Of a stretch of DNA of 63,719 nt, positions 7,862-14,836 are shown one piece after another. The DNA comes from a virus. Positions within the stretch are counted from its first letter, which is position 1. Every line of letters begins with the position of its first letter. The notes under the pieces are model-generated. The model made no database searches and had not been told where the DNA came from. It saw nothing but the letters and a program-made list of their open reading frames with translations. Position numbers and translations under genes: made by a program. Where the stretch lies: IMG/VR virus record IMGVR_UViG_3300043331_000518, positions 1 to 63,719 of that record; one strand, 5' to 3'.

Positions 7862-8760
7862 TTCTTGACCTTGGGCGGTGTGCTCCCAGGCTTGGGAATC
7901 GGGCGTGGTCCCTTCGGCTGGGTTGGGGCAGTGGCCTGCGGTATCTGGGGCGCGGCCGGGACGAAGTTGGCAGCCACGTCCCCGGTGTCCTGCCCCTGCC
8001 CCTCCGCTTCGGCAGCCTTCTTGAGAGCCTCGGCTGCTGATGGCGGGGTCCCCACCGGTCTCGGCCCTACGGGTCGGGGCCCGACAGCAAGAGCGCCGGC
8101 TCGTGCGGCCTCCGCCGTCCTCGTCGGGGGCGCCCCGAAGCTGATCTTGCCCGTGCTCGGGTCGATGGTCTTGATCCCGTCCTGGCGCCGCTCGCGCACC
8201 TCCTCCATGGCACTTCCGCCGGTCCCGAACATGCCGTCACTCGTGCGGCTGTGGGCCTTCGTAACCGCCTTCATGATGGCGTCTCCGAGATCCTGGGCCC
8301 GGAGGCCGGCGATGCTCTCGACGCCGACATCCTCGTGAACGCGCCCGTCCGGGGCCTCGTGAATGGTCCGCACGAGGATGATGCCCAGCTCCTGGTCCAT
8401 GGACATCTCCGCGATCCGAGCGCTGATGTTCCGGCTGTCGCGCTGGGCTGCGCCGAGGATCTTGGTCCGTAGCAGGGTGGTCTTCCCGTCCATCTTGCCC
8501 CACATGAGGGGGCCCAGCATCGGGTCCACTCCCGCCTGTTCGCACCGCCGCTTGTAGATCTCCCATCGCTGCCTGACATCCAGCCCGCTGTAGTTCTTCT
8601 CGATGATGGCGCGCTCGACGCGCTCCATCTCGGCATCGGTGAGCGGGTCCTTCATGCTCACTGCCTGGACCTGGATCGCCTCGCCGTCGTCTACCGGGGC
8701 GATGGCCTTGTTTCCCTCCAGTAGATCGAACTCGCCGTCGATGAGTTGCTCGTCACTCAC
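7858..8760 (-). CDS. Bet/RecT-like single-strand annealing protein
   Basis: A 300-residue protein. The core (about residues 35-205) has the pattern seen in phage Bet-type annealing proteins: a helical start, RCEQAGVDPMLGPLMWG, a central beta region (ELGIILVRTIHE) and a closing DAIMKAVTKAHSR segment. Residues 206-300 are a disordered Pro/Ala/Lys tail. It lies beside a RecB/Cas4-like nuclease, the usual exonuclease-annealase pairing for phage recombination. It starts at GTG 8760, overlapping the upstream stop. An alternative is another DNA-binding replication factor with the same general shape. Confidence 0.6.
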   Translation of the reverse strand: MSDEQLIDGEFDLLEGNKAIAPVDDGEAIQVQAVSMKDPLTDAEMERVERAIIEKNYSGLDVRQRWEIYKRRCEQAGVDPMLGPLMWGKMDGKTTLLRTKILGAAQRDSRNISARIAEMSMDQELGIILVRTIHEAPDGRVHEDVGVESIAGLRAQDLGDAIMKAVTKAHSRTSDGMFGTGGSAMEEVRERRQDGIKTIDPSTGKISFGAPPTRTAEAARAGALAVGPRPVGPRPVGTPPSAAEALKKAAEAEGQGQDTGDVAANFVPAAPQIPQATAPTQPKGPRPIPKPGSTPPKVKK

Positions 8761-8969
8761 GCGCTCACCCCCACTTCTCGTAGGTTGTCGTTGTTCTCTT
8801 CCGGCCCCTCATGATAGGAGGGTGTGTCGTCGTGGACGGGGCAGGTCAGCCATCCGTCCTTGGCGGCACACGGCGTCGGCATGGTCCCTGGTGCGTGCTT
8901 CCACGCGTGCGTCATGCGTCCTCCAGCCTGCCCTCCCCCGCTGCAGTAGTGCGTATGATCCTTCGGCAT
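8757..8969 (-). CDS. Small Cys/His protein between nuclease and annealase
   Basis: A 70-residue protein with scattered Cys and His (HTHYC, CAAKDGWLTCPVHDD) that could bind one zinc ion. The ATG at 8969 overlaps the nuclease stop (a GTG one codon upstream is also possible) and the stop overlaps the next start, so it is translated as part of the nuclease-annealase unit. No family recognised. Confidence 0.5.
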   Translation of the reverse strand: MPKDHTHYCSGGGQAGGRMTHAWKHAPGTMPTPCAAKDGWLTCPVHDDTPSYHEGPEENNDNLREVGVSA

Positions 8970-10303
8970 CACTCCTCCTGGCCTTGCTTCTGCGCGACCT
9001 CGTCAAAGAGCCGCTCCATCATCAGCCGCTCAGGTTCGTGGTGCGGAATCCGCGGCTCAAAGATGCCGCCCGGTCCATCGACGTTCTCCGCCGTGATCCC
9101 GTCTTCCTGGTGGCAGATCTTGTAGTACGGACACATGTGTTCCTTCCCGAACCGTACGCAGTCCCAGCTCTGTACGATCTCTTCGTCAAGGGCCTGCGTG
9201 AGGGGCATTCCGGCACTCCGCTTCTCGTACACCGCCCAGATGCGCTCGTTCCAACGCCGTTCATCGGGCTCCACCGATGCGAAGTAGCCATTGATGAGGA
9301 AGTTCTGGCGCGGGTAGGGGCCGATCCGAAGCAGAGCGTCCTGACGCACCTGCTTCCCGAGCATCTCGACCACGTACTCCATGCGAGTCCACCCTGGCGG
9401 CTTCTCGCTACCCAACTCCAGCTCCCACACGGGGCTCTTGAGGTACCACCGACCGCCCGACCCAAACGTAGCGAGCGTCAAGGGCGGATTCGCTGGCTCG
9501 TAGTCTACGTAGCAGAAGTGGCTCTGCTGTCGTTTCGGCCCCGAGTAGTCCTTCAGGTCAGCTACGTAGGACGCTCGACGCTCCCCCTTCACGAGGAAAT
9601 GGACGTAGTAGTGGGTCACCGGCTCGCCCAATAGTTCCTCGATCACACGGCTGCCCGACGCCATCTGCACGCTGTCAACGTAGCGGCGCACGGTGTAGTC
9701 GCTCGTCTGCTTCTCGGTCTTGAAGTCGTGGTTCCCAAGTTGCCCATCGCTGCGACGACGGAGAATGATGTCTGGGCGTACCATGTAGAAGACGGCATCG
9801 CAGGTGATGGTGTGGCGCTCCCATCGAGCATCGCCCTCGGCAGGGCAGTCGCATCCCATCGCCTTGGCTGCCTCGTGCTCCACCAGTACGATCTCGAACT
9901 CGGCCAGGAGCGCGGGCAGCCCTTCATGAATCCAGGCCCAAGTGATTCCCTCGATGAGTGATACCTGTTCCTTCACGAGCGTTGCGAACGAGGCCTTGTC
10001 TTCGAGGTAGAACCCACCCTTGCGAGACATCATCTCTGTGTACCGTTTCGAGGTGTTGAAGACGATCTCACGGAGCTGCCGCCGGGTGGTGTCGTCGAGT
10101 GGAAGCGATATCGGTGTCGGGCCGTTGAGTTGGATCACCTTGAGGATGTTGGCAAGGTTCTCGTGTACAGCCACACCAGTCTCCAGCTCCAGGTTCGCGA
10201 ACCGCTGCACGATTCCGTACCCGTTGTGGTGATACTTCCAGTACCGCTTGCGGGGGCAGTGCTGATGATGGTCTTCTCGGACGGAGCGGGAGGTGAAGAT
10301 CAT
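8969..10303 (-). CDS. RecB/Cas4-like PD-(D/E)xK nuclease with iron-sulfur cysteines
   Basis: A 444-residue protein. The nuclease motif is VRPDIIL (D178) followed by NHDFKTE (D193, K195). An N-terminal Cys (C16 in HCPRKRYW) and three C-terminal Cys (C382, C391, C397) match the split four-cysteine iron-sulfur clamp of AddB/Cas4-type nucleases. It is probably a processive DNA exonuclease that makes single-stranded ends for the neighbouring annealing protein. ATG at 10303 overlaps the upstream stop (ATGA). Length is well above the ~200 residues of Cas4, so it has extra N-terminal and linker regions. Confidence 0.8.
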   Translation of the reverse strand: MIFTSRSVREDHHQHCPRKRYWKYHHNGYGIVQRFANLELETGVAVHENLANILKVIQLNGPTPISLPLDDTTRRQLREIVFNTSKRYTEMMSRKGGFYLEDKASFATLVKEQVSLIEGITWAWIHEGLPALLAEFEIVLVEHEAAKAMGCDCPAEGDARWERHTITCDAVFYMVRPDIILRRRSDGQLGNHDFKTEKQTSDYTVRRYVDSVQMASGSRVIEELLGEPVTHYYVHFLVKGERRASYVADLKDYSGPKRQQSHFCYVDYEPANPPLTLATFGSGGRWYLKSPVWELELGSEKPPGWTRMEYVVEMLGKQVRQDALLRIGPYPRQNFLINGYFASVEPDERRWNERIWAVYEKRSAGMPLTQALDEEIVQSWDCVRFGKEHMCPYYKICHQEDGITAENVDGPGGIFEPRIPHHEPERLMMERLFDEVAQKQGQEE

Positions 10304-11640
10304 CGAAGCGCCTCGACCAACAGCCGTACCTCTTCAAGGGTGGCGTTGCCGAACACGGAGCGGACGGCCCTGGCGACGCGCTCTGGGTCATCGAGGTCGC
10401 TCGTTTCCTCGCCCTTCGTCCTTCGCTCCAGACGGATGCTCGATCCGATCTCCTCCGACTTCGCGTCGAACGTCACGCGTACGGCTGCGGCGAGTTCGAT
10501 GCCTTGGCTGGCCGCTGTCAGGTCTGCGTAGATCACAACGTCCGCGAGTTCGCGGCCCAGCTTCTCGCGCAGCGCGGGGAGGTTGCGGTCTTCACCCTTG
10601 TTTCCGGCTACGTTGCCGCGGTGGCGTATCATCTTCTTCGCGATGTTGGCTGCCTCGCCGGCCTCGCCACACATCGCGTTTGTCCATTCGGCGACGGACC
10701 AGCTATCGAGCGTGTGACGGAAGTCGTTCACGCAGCGCGGGACGTTGGCTGCTCGGAGTTCCGCGAATGAGAGGTTGTCGGGTTGGGACGCTGGCTTCGG
10801 CTCCCCTAGCCTCGTCTCTTGATCGGTCCCACCTTGTAGCGGTCGGGCTGGACCAGCAGCCAACGCTCCACCGCTTTCCATGCGTCCCGCGCGTCCTGCT
10901 TCTGTGGGTTCGCCATCTCCACGATGAACTCCACCGTCACCCGATACGCCTCGTAGCGCTTCGGTCTCGCCATCGCTCTCTCCTCGGGCCATGGCATCCA
11001 GCCACGCCACGCCCTCGAAATACACGTCGTCATAGCGTGGAGGAGGACCGCCCACGGGCCCCGGCTCCTCTAGTCCTCCCTTGCTGCACATGCAGCGATG
11101 CTCCCCATGGCTACGCATGTTGTAGTTGCACCGCTTCGGGTGTTCATGTACATGGTGGCACTCCTGACAGCGCTCCTCTATCTTCGGAGCCTCCTCCCGC
11201 TCCCGTAGGGCCACGTAGGGACGACTCGTCAGCGCTTTCCCCACGAAGTAGAACTCCGCCTCGCACGCCAGTCCCTTCTCGACCAAGAGGTCGTCGATGC
11301 AAAGGGTGCAGAGGGCCCCGTACTTGTCCCCACCCGACGAATCCCGCTCTACGATGACGTTCCAGAACTCGCTCGGGATGCTAGTGTCGAGGTTGTGTGG
11401 CGCGCCGCACCGTTGGCACCGGAAGTCGTAGTCGGGGCGCGTACGCAAGGCGAACTTCATTGCAGCCTCTGGGCCCCCCGCCTCGTAGGCGTCCAGGGCG
11501 ACGCGGAACGAGACCAAAACGTCCTGGATTTGCCCGTCAACGATGCAGGAGCATTCCCCGCAGGAGTGGATTAACCCCCGCCTGTCCAGATCCGCCACGA
11601 ATGCCCGCTCCGCGGCCTCTCTCCGCTCCCTAGCAGTCAA
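10300..11640 (-). CDS. Cys-rich domain joined to MazG-like pyrophosphohydrolase
   Basis: One continuous 446-codon frame. Residues 1-200 are Cys-rich (CGEC, CQRCG, CTLC, CQECHH, CMC) and end in a short acidic segment. Residues 285-400 resemble a MazG-like nucleotide pyrophosphohydrolase: SVAEWTNAMCGEAGEAANIAK-type motif followed by LGRELADVVIYADLTA, the EExxE/ExxD metal-site layout. The join (about 10800-10980) is Gly/Glu-rich, has poor codon use in this frame, and contains a better-looking gene in another frame (10806-10973). The MazG part may therefore be a separate protein starting at ATG 10881 (193 residues). MazG-like phage enzymes hydrolyse non-canonical or alarmone-type nucleotides. Confidence 0.6.
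   Translation of the reverse strand: MTARERREAAERAFVADLDRRGLIHSCGECSCIVDGQIQDVLVSFRVALDAYEAGGPEAAMKFALRTRPDYDFRCQRCGAPHNLDTSIPSEFWNVIVERDSSGGDKYGALCTLCIDDLLVEKGLACEAEFYFVGKALTSRPYVALREREEAPKIEERCQECHHVHEHPKRCNYNMRSHGEHRCMCSKGGLEEPGPVGGPPPRYDDVYFEGVAWLDAMARGESDGETEALRGVSGDGGVHRGDGEPTEAGRAGRMESGGALAAGPARPLQGGTDQETRLGEPKPASQPDNLSFAELRAANVPRCVNDFRHTLDSWSVAEWTNAMCGEAGEAANIAKKMIRHRGNVAGNKGEDRNLPALREKLGRELADVVIYADLTAASQGIELAAAVRVTFDAKSEEIGSSIRLERRTKGEETSDLDDPERVARAVRSVFGNATLEEVRLLVEALR
10806..10973 (-). CDS. Small gene nested in the MazG ORF, different frame
   Basis: A 55-residue basic protein that begins MARPKRYEAYRVTVEFIVEM and ends GPIKRRG. Its codons are nearly all G/C-ending, unlike the overlapping frame of the long ORF, so this frame is probably the coding one here. 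A GGAGAG motif lies 5-10 bases before the ATG. Predicted as strand-helix with a basic, possibly nucleic-acid-binding tail. Either a true nested gene, or evidence that the long ORF is really two genes with this one between them. Confidence 0.6.
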   Translation of the reverse strand: MARPKRYEAYRVTVEFIVEMANPQKQDARDAWKAVERWLLVQPDRYKVGPIKRRG

Positions 11641-11836
11641 GGAATGCCCCCACTCCTTGGTAATCGGGACAGATGCAGTTCTTGACGGTGCAGTGGCGGC
11701 GCACCCTACCGCCTATGCGGATGGGTCTTCCCGGCTCACGGGCGGGCTTTCGATGCTCGGACCGCAGGTGGCGGCAGTAGTAGAACGAACACCGTGGATC
11801 GTCGGTGGTGGCCTCTCTCCGCTCCTGGCCGCTCAC
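11630..11836 (-). CDS. Small Cys/His-rich protein
   Basis: A 68-residue basic protein. The sequence YYCRHLRSEH followed by CTVKNCICPDY could form one zinc site (C, H, C, C). The GTG at 11836 overlaps the Csx16-like gene stop; its first residues (SGQERREA) copy the start of other genes in this cluster. Function unknown. Confidence 0.55.
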   Translation of the reverse strand: MSGQERREATTDDPRCSFYYCRHLRSEHRKPAREPGRPIRIGGRVRRHCTVKNCICPDYQGVGAFLDC

Positions 11837-12159
11837 CGCACGCGCTCATCTGCCGTTTGCGGAACACGCACCACGAGGTAATGCGTTAGGGTCGCCCCAA
11901 ATAGGTCCATCTCCTCCGGTGTCAAGTCGCCCCCACGCCGCCCTAGCGGGATCCCTGGTGTATCAATCATCACTAGTTCCTTAGCCAGCGCCGCCAAATG
12001 AAACGGGAGCACTCCGTAAACAACTTTCCCCACAACATCGTTAGGCTCGGCATGTTCGATGACTGGCCCAACGATGCCGCGCCTACGCAGCCATTCAACT
12101 GCGCCACGATGGCGGGACACGATTACGACCCTCCTCCCCATCCGCTCCTGGTCGCTCAC
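11833..12159 (-). CDS. csx16: Csx16-like protein, putative cyclic-oligoadenylate ring nuclease
   Basis: A 108-residue protein that follows the Csx16 (VVA1548 family) pattern through its whole length: VSRHRGAVEWLRR (14-26), a central GVLPFHLAA (49-57), a GRRGGDLTPEEM segment (73-84) and FGATLTHYLVVRV near the C-terminus. Csx16 proteins are associated with type III CRISPR loci and have been reported as ring nucleases that degrade cyclic oligoadenylate signals. In a phage, with no CRISPR genes around, the obvious role is shutting off type III CRISPR (or CBASS-like) signalling. Codons are more A/T-ending than in neighbours (CTA, GTT, TTT, ACA), suggesting later acquisition. GTG at 12159 overlaps the upstream stop; ATG at 12141 after AGGAG is the alternative. 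Family call fairly firm, role inferred. Confidence 0.75.
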   Translation of the reverse strand: MSDQERMGRRVVIVSRHRGAVEWLRRRGIVGPVIEHAEPNDVVGKVVYGVLPFHLAALAKELVMIDTPGIPLGRRGGDLTPEEMDLFGATLTHYLVVRVPQTADERVR

Positions 12160-12341
12160 CGCACGTACCTCCACCATCTCGCATCCGTCTCCTTGGCTCG
12201 CTCGTCGCCGGGGAAACACTTCGGGCACGGTGCTGTCGTGGTTGTATCTACCTCCCAATGGTAGCGAATCATTCCACGTCCATCGCAGACTTTGCAGTCG
12301 GACAGGGCGTGCTCGCGGTAGTACTGCTCGGTTTGGCTCAC
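12156..12341 (-). CDS. DnaJ-type zinc-knuckle small protein
   Basis: A 61-residue protein with CKVCDGRGMI and, 20 residues later, CPKC. The CxxCxGxG element is the DnaJ-like zinc repeat, here in a single copy. The GTG at 12341 overlaps the upstream stop, and its own stop overlaps the Csx16-like start. It could be an RNA- or protein-binding adaptor; no further evidence. Confidence 0.65.
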   Translation of the reverse strand: MSQTEQYYREHALSDCKVCDGRGMIRYHWEVDTTTTAPCPKCFPGDERAKETDARWWRYVR

Positions 12342-12571
12342 CGCTTTCGCCTCGCCCGTGGCTTGGCCGTGTTCCTGTAGATGGCTTGGAGGGTCGTCGG
12401 GATGCCCGTGAAGTTGGGGCAGGAGAGCAATGCGTTCAGACGCTGCAACTCTCGGCGAATGTCCATGAGCACGGCGATCCCGATGCGCTCCCAAGTCGGC
12501 AGGGTGCCATCTTCGTTGGCGACGTACCAGTTGATGTTGGCGGCTGTTCGGTCAACACTCTTGTTCGTCAT
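12338..12571 (-). CDS. Hypothetical protein, 77 residues
   Basis: Helical protein with a basic C-terminal tail (RNTAKPRARRKR). ATG at 12571 follows GGAGAG. The central WERIGIAVLMDIRRELQRLN is an amphipathic helix that could self-associate. No Cys pairs, unlike its neighbours. No family recognised. Confidence 0.6.
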   Translation of the reverse strand: MTNKSVDRTAANINWYVANEDGTLPTWERIGIAVLMDIRRELQRLNALLSCPNFTGIPTTLQAIYRNTAKPRARRKR

Positions 12572-12584
12572 CTCTCCATCTCGA

Positions 12585-12806
12585 TCACGGCGTAGCCTCT
12601 CGGCGCGTCTGGTCGTGAAGGGTCGAGAGCCTATCACCGCCCATGAAGGTGAAACGGACCCGCAAGCCATGCTCCCGCAGATGTAGGGCGAGACCACGAC
12701 GCAGGCCTTTCTGCGTACTGAAGGTCCGATGGAAAGGGCAGTTGTAGATCGGGCATTGGAAGTCGAGCTTCCCGGTCCAGCGTTCCGACAGGTTGATCTC
12801 CTTCAC
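12585..12806 (-). CDS. C2H2-type zinc-finger small protein
   Basis: A 73-residue protein with CPIYNC, a Phe/Leu core and HLREH: a C-x4-C ... H-x3-H arrangement with a longer loop than the classical C2H2 finger. The N-terminus has positive residues and the C-terminus is basic, so DNA binding is plausible. GTG at 12806 overlaps the stop of a tiny upstream reading frame (12803-12847). Confidence 0.6.
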   Translation of the reverse strand: MKEINLSERWTGKLDFQCPIYNCPFHRTFSTQKGLRRGLALHLREHGLRVRFTFMGGDRLSTLHDQTRREATP

Positions 12807-12847
12807 TTCGTGTCCTCGACGGGCTCCGTCCGCTCCTGGTCGCTCAC
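12803..12847 (-). CDS. Possible 14-codon coupling minigene
   Basis: Reads MSDQERTEPVEDTK. It starts with GTG overlapping the upstream stop (GTGA) and its stop overlaps the GTG of the next gene in the same manner. Its first five codons (S-D-Q-E-R) are the same as those of the Csx16-like gene. It may be a truncated duplicate of that gene start that keeps ribosomes moving between flanking genes. Confidence 0.3.
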   Translation of the reverse strand: MSDQERTEPVEDTK

Positions 12848-13131
12848 CGCCCACCACCTATCAGCCTCTCGTCGCACGCCGAGCGGAGGCACGACCTGAG
12901 CCCACAGAAGTTGCATAGCTCCCTTCCCGCGGCATCCAAGAAGCGCTGGCTTGAGTCCTTTCCGCCCACTGAGCAGCTATCGCAGAAGACGTGGCACAGC
13001 ACCGCCTTCGGTGGGTCGTACTTGTCCCTCGGCATGTTCGACATCTTGCGGTGGCACCCTGGGCAGAACAGGTGAATGCGCCCCGGGCGCAACTTGGCGT
13101 AGCCGACGTAGGACAGCGTGATGTCGCTCAT
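12844..13131 (-). CDS. Zinc-ribbon protein with several Cys pairs
   Basis: A 95-residue protein: HLFCPGCHRK, CHVFCDSC, then CNFCGLRSC and a last Cys, enough for two zinc sites. ATG at 13131 overlaps the upstream stop (ATGA). The N-terminal TLSYVGYAKLRPGRIHLFCP looks like a strand followed by a ribbon. Function unknown; probably binds nucleic acid or a host protein. Confidence 0.6.
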   Translation of the reverse strand: MSDITLSYVGYAKLRPGRIHLFCPGCHRKMSNMPRDKYDPPKAVLCHVFCDSCSVGGKDSSQRFLDAAGRELCNFCGLRSCLRSACDERLIGGGR

Positions 13132-13307
13132 CGCTCCTCCAAATGGCAGAAGCAAGCGCACCAGCCGCGACAGCAGGCAGGCTCGTGGTAAGGCCCCTCT
13201 TGGCAATGCGCCGCGCAGTAACAGATACGAGTCGATGGAAGAAGCCGCCACCGCGCCCGCAGGAGGCTCTGCCACTCCTCGCGCGTGGCCGCGTTGATGC
13301 TGCTCAC
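13128..13307 (-). CDS. Small Cys-rich protein
   Basis: A 59-residue protein whose second half carries about eight Cys and several His (ICYCAAHCQEG, CCRGWCACFCH). The GTG at 13307 overlaps the upstream stop; the stop overlaps the next ATG. Probable zinc or metal binding; no family recognised. Confidence 0.55.
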   Translation of the reverse strand: MSSINAATREEWQSLLRARWRLLPSTRICYCAAHCQEGPYHEPACCRGWCACFCHLEER

Positions 13308-13606
13308 CGCTCCTCCAAGAGAGCGAGGGCCTCGCGGACGCTTGACCACGCCGAAGTTAGGTGGTTTGGCGCGCCGTCGTCCTCGGCGCTCTCCGGTGTG
13401 GCTGGTAGTTGCTTGACGCCCGTATCGTCCGTAGTCCACCAGAAGCGTGCTTGGGCAGCGTCTACCGTCCTCAGCGCCTCCCGCACCGGCTCCAAGTGAC
13501 GGTCCACCACGGCGACCGTTTCTGCGTGGACCTCCTCGATCCTTTCGTAGGAAGCGGCGAAGATCGGTCCGACCTCCCCTACGATCTCCTCAGCCAGCTT
13601 GCTCAT
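13304..13606 (-). CDS. Hypothetical protein, 100 residues
   Basis: Largely helical: a long amphipathic N-terminal half (SKLAEEIVGEVGPIFAASYE) and an acidic mid-region. ATG at 13606 overlaps the upstream stop. The lack of Cys and the heptad-like Val/Leu spacing suggest a coiled-coil partner rather than a zinc module. No family recognised. Confidence 0.6.
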   Translation of the reverse strand: MSKLAEEIVGEVGPIFAASYERIEEVHAETVAVVDRHLEPVREALRTVDAAQARFWWTTDDTGVKQLPATPESAEDDGAPNHLTSAWSSVREALALLEER

Positions 13607-13917
13607 GTGCCCAACAGCCCGACCTTGCGCAAGATGCGCAGGCGGATGCGCCGGCGGCGAGGACCACACGCAGACCCATCGCAGTCCGACTCCTCTGCGA
13701 CCAAATTTGCGAAGGAGGGGTCTAGCCTCATGCTGCACGCCACTGATGCGTAACTAGATGGCCGTCGCTTGTGGTACGGATGTAGAGTCCGGTACACTGC
13801 GGTGATTGGGCAGTCGCAGCCTGACGGGCTCTCGCGGCGGATGAATCCACACGGAGCGACGTACCACCCATCCCCCGGCGTCGTCCCCAGGCGCCTCCAG
13901 AACTCTCGCTCCGTCAT
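13603..13917 (-). CDS. Cys-containing hypothetical protein, basic tail
   Basis: A 104-residue protein. N-terminal WYVAPCGFIRRESPSGCDCP may bind metal; the C-terminus is strongly basic (CGPRRRRIRLRILRK). The ATG at 13917 overlaps the stop of the tiny membrane protein upstream. No family recognised. Confidence 0.55.
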   Translation of the reverse strand: MTEREFWRRLGTTPGDGWYVAPCGFIRRESPSGCDCPITAVYRTLHPYHKRRPSSYASVACSMRLDPSFANLVAEESDCDGSACGPRRRRIRLRILRKVGLLGT

Positions 13918-13997
13918 GGTTTCCTCCTGCTAGCCACGAGCCAGTACACGAGCGGGAACATGAGCACGGCCAGCCCCAGCACCTCCAACAGGTTCAT
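13914..13997 (-). CDS. 27-residue single-span membrane peptide
   Basis: A short protein made almost only of one hydrophobic segment (NLLEVLGLAVLMFPLVYWLV) with a basic C-terminal end (ASRRKP), so it should insert with its C-terminus in the cytoplasm. ATG follows GGAGTAGGACGG, and its stop overlaps the next start in an ATGA junction. That coupling argues it is a genuine gene. It may modulate host membrane proteins or replication. Confidence 0.55.
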   Translation of the reverse strand: MNLLEVLGLAVLMFPLVYWLVASRRKP

Positions 13998-14009
13998 CCG
14001 TCCTACTCC

Positions 14010-14081
14010 TCATTCGCCATCTGCGTGAAGGTCCAGAGACCTCCGAAACATGGGCTTGTTCAGCGTCTTGCGCTTCCTCAC
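14010..14081 (-). CDS. 23-residue basic peptide gene
   Basis: Starts at GTG 14081 after AAGGG and reads RKRKTLNKPMFRRSLDLHAD before the stop. Highly basic, with good codon use and correct spacing between the peptidase gene and the membrane peptide. May be a real micro-gene or a leader; moderate to low confidence. Confidence 0.35.
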   Translation of the reverse strand: MRKRKTLNKPMFRRSLDLHADGE

Positions 14082-14095
14082 TTTCCCTTCCGTCC

Positions 14096-14827
14096 TCACC
14101 GAGGAATCTTCGTTGCGACGACGGCCTCGGCCCCAGGTGCGCTGATGAGCATTTGCAGGTCCGGGCCGCTGATCCAACACCGCCCGCCAATGCCCCACCC
14201 CTCTCCCCACGAGTTGTGCAGCAGGAAGAACAGGTCAGTGAGATTCCGGCCCTTCATCCGGTACCCGATCACCACCAAGGCGTGCCCGCCCGTAACGTCG
14301 CCTTGGGGTGTGATGAGCCCCACGTTGCTGGGGAAGTACATCTCCTCGTACCAATCGATCCCGAGCAGCACCGGAGTCGGGACCTCGGTGGTGTTCGCCA
14401 GCCACCGAGGAATCTCGGTCACGTCCCTGATGTACCGATAGCTCTTGATGTCGATGTCGGGATGTGCGGCCATGAACTTCACGAGCCCCGTCACCGAGGT
14501 TCCGTCGTAGCCCTCACCTTCCCACGCATCGTAGAACTGGGCACCCCTGTAGTACCCATGCGCGTCGAGCGTGATCCGCTTCTTGCCCCGGAGGCTCGGA
14601 GTCGCGCGCTGCCAAGCCTCACCGCTGAACCCAACACACTTGGGCTCGCGTCCCTGGTCCCCGTTCCAGGCCAGCCTCAGCGTCTTGCTACTCGGCAGCT
14701 CTGTGGGCGGAGGTGCCGCAACGACCCCCTCCCTGAACAGCGGGGCCAACATCAGGTTCCTCGGGTCAGGCGGCGCCGGCAGTCGTCCATGCCCGAACTC
14801 GCCCACGAACTTCGCATCAACGTACAT
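14096..14827 (-). CDS. Papain-family (C1-like) cysteine peptidase
   Basis: A 243-residue protein with the papain catalytic order: Gln58 and Cys64 (QGREPKCVGFSGEAW), His182 (GGHALVVIGYR) and Asn205 in the HNSWGEGWG motif. Cys is followed by VGF rather than the animal WAF, as in many bacterial C1-like peptidases. There is no signal peptide and only about 55 residues before the catalytic Gln, so it probably acts in the cytoplasm without a long propeptide. Possible roles: cleaving a host factor or processing a phage protein. The motif evidence is strong; substrate unknown. Confidence 0.85.
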   Translation of the reverse strand: MYVDAKFVGEFGHGRLPAPPDPRNLMLAPLFREGVVAAPPPTELPSSKTLRLAWNGDQGREPKCVGFSGEAWQRATPSLRGKKRITLDAHGYYRGAQFYDAWEGEGYDGTSVTGLVKFMAAHPDIDIKSYRYIRDVTEIPRWLANTTEVPTPVLLGIDWYEEMYFPSNVGLITPQGDVTGGHALVVIGYRMKGRNLTDLFFLLHNSWGEGWGIGGRCWISGPDLQMLISAPGAEAVVATKIPR

Positions 14828-14836
14828 GGCTCCTCC

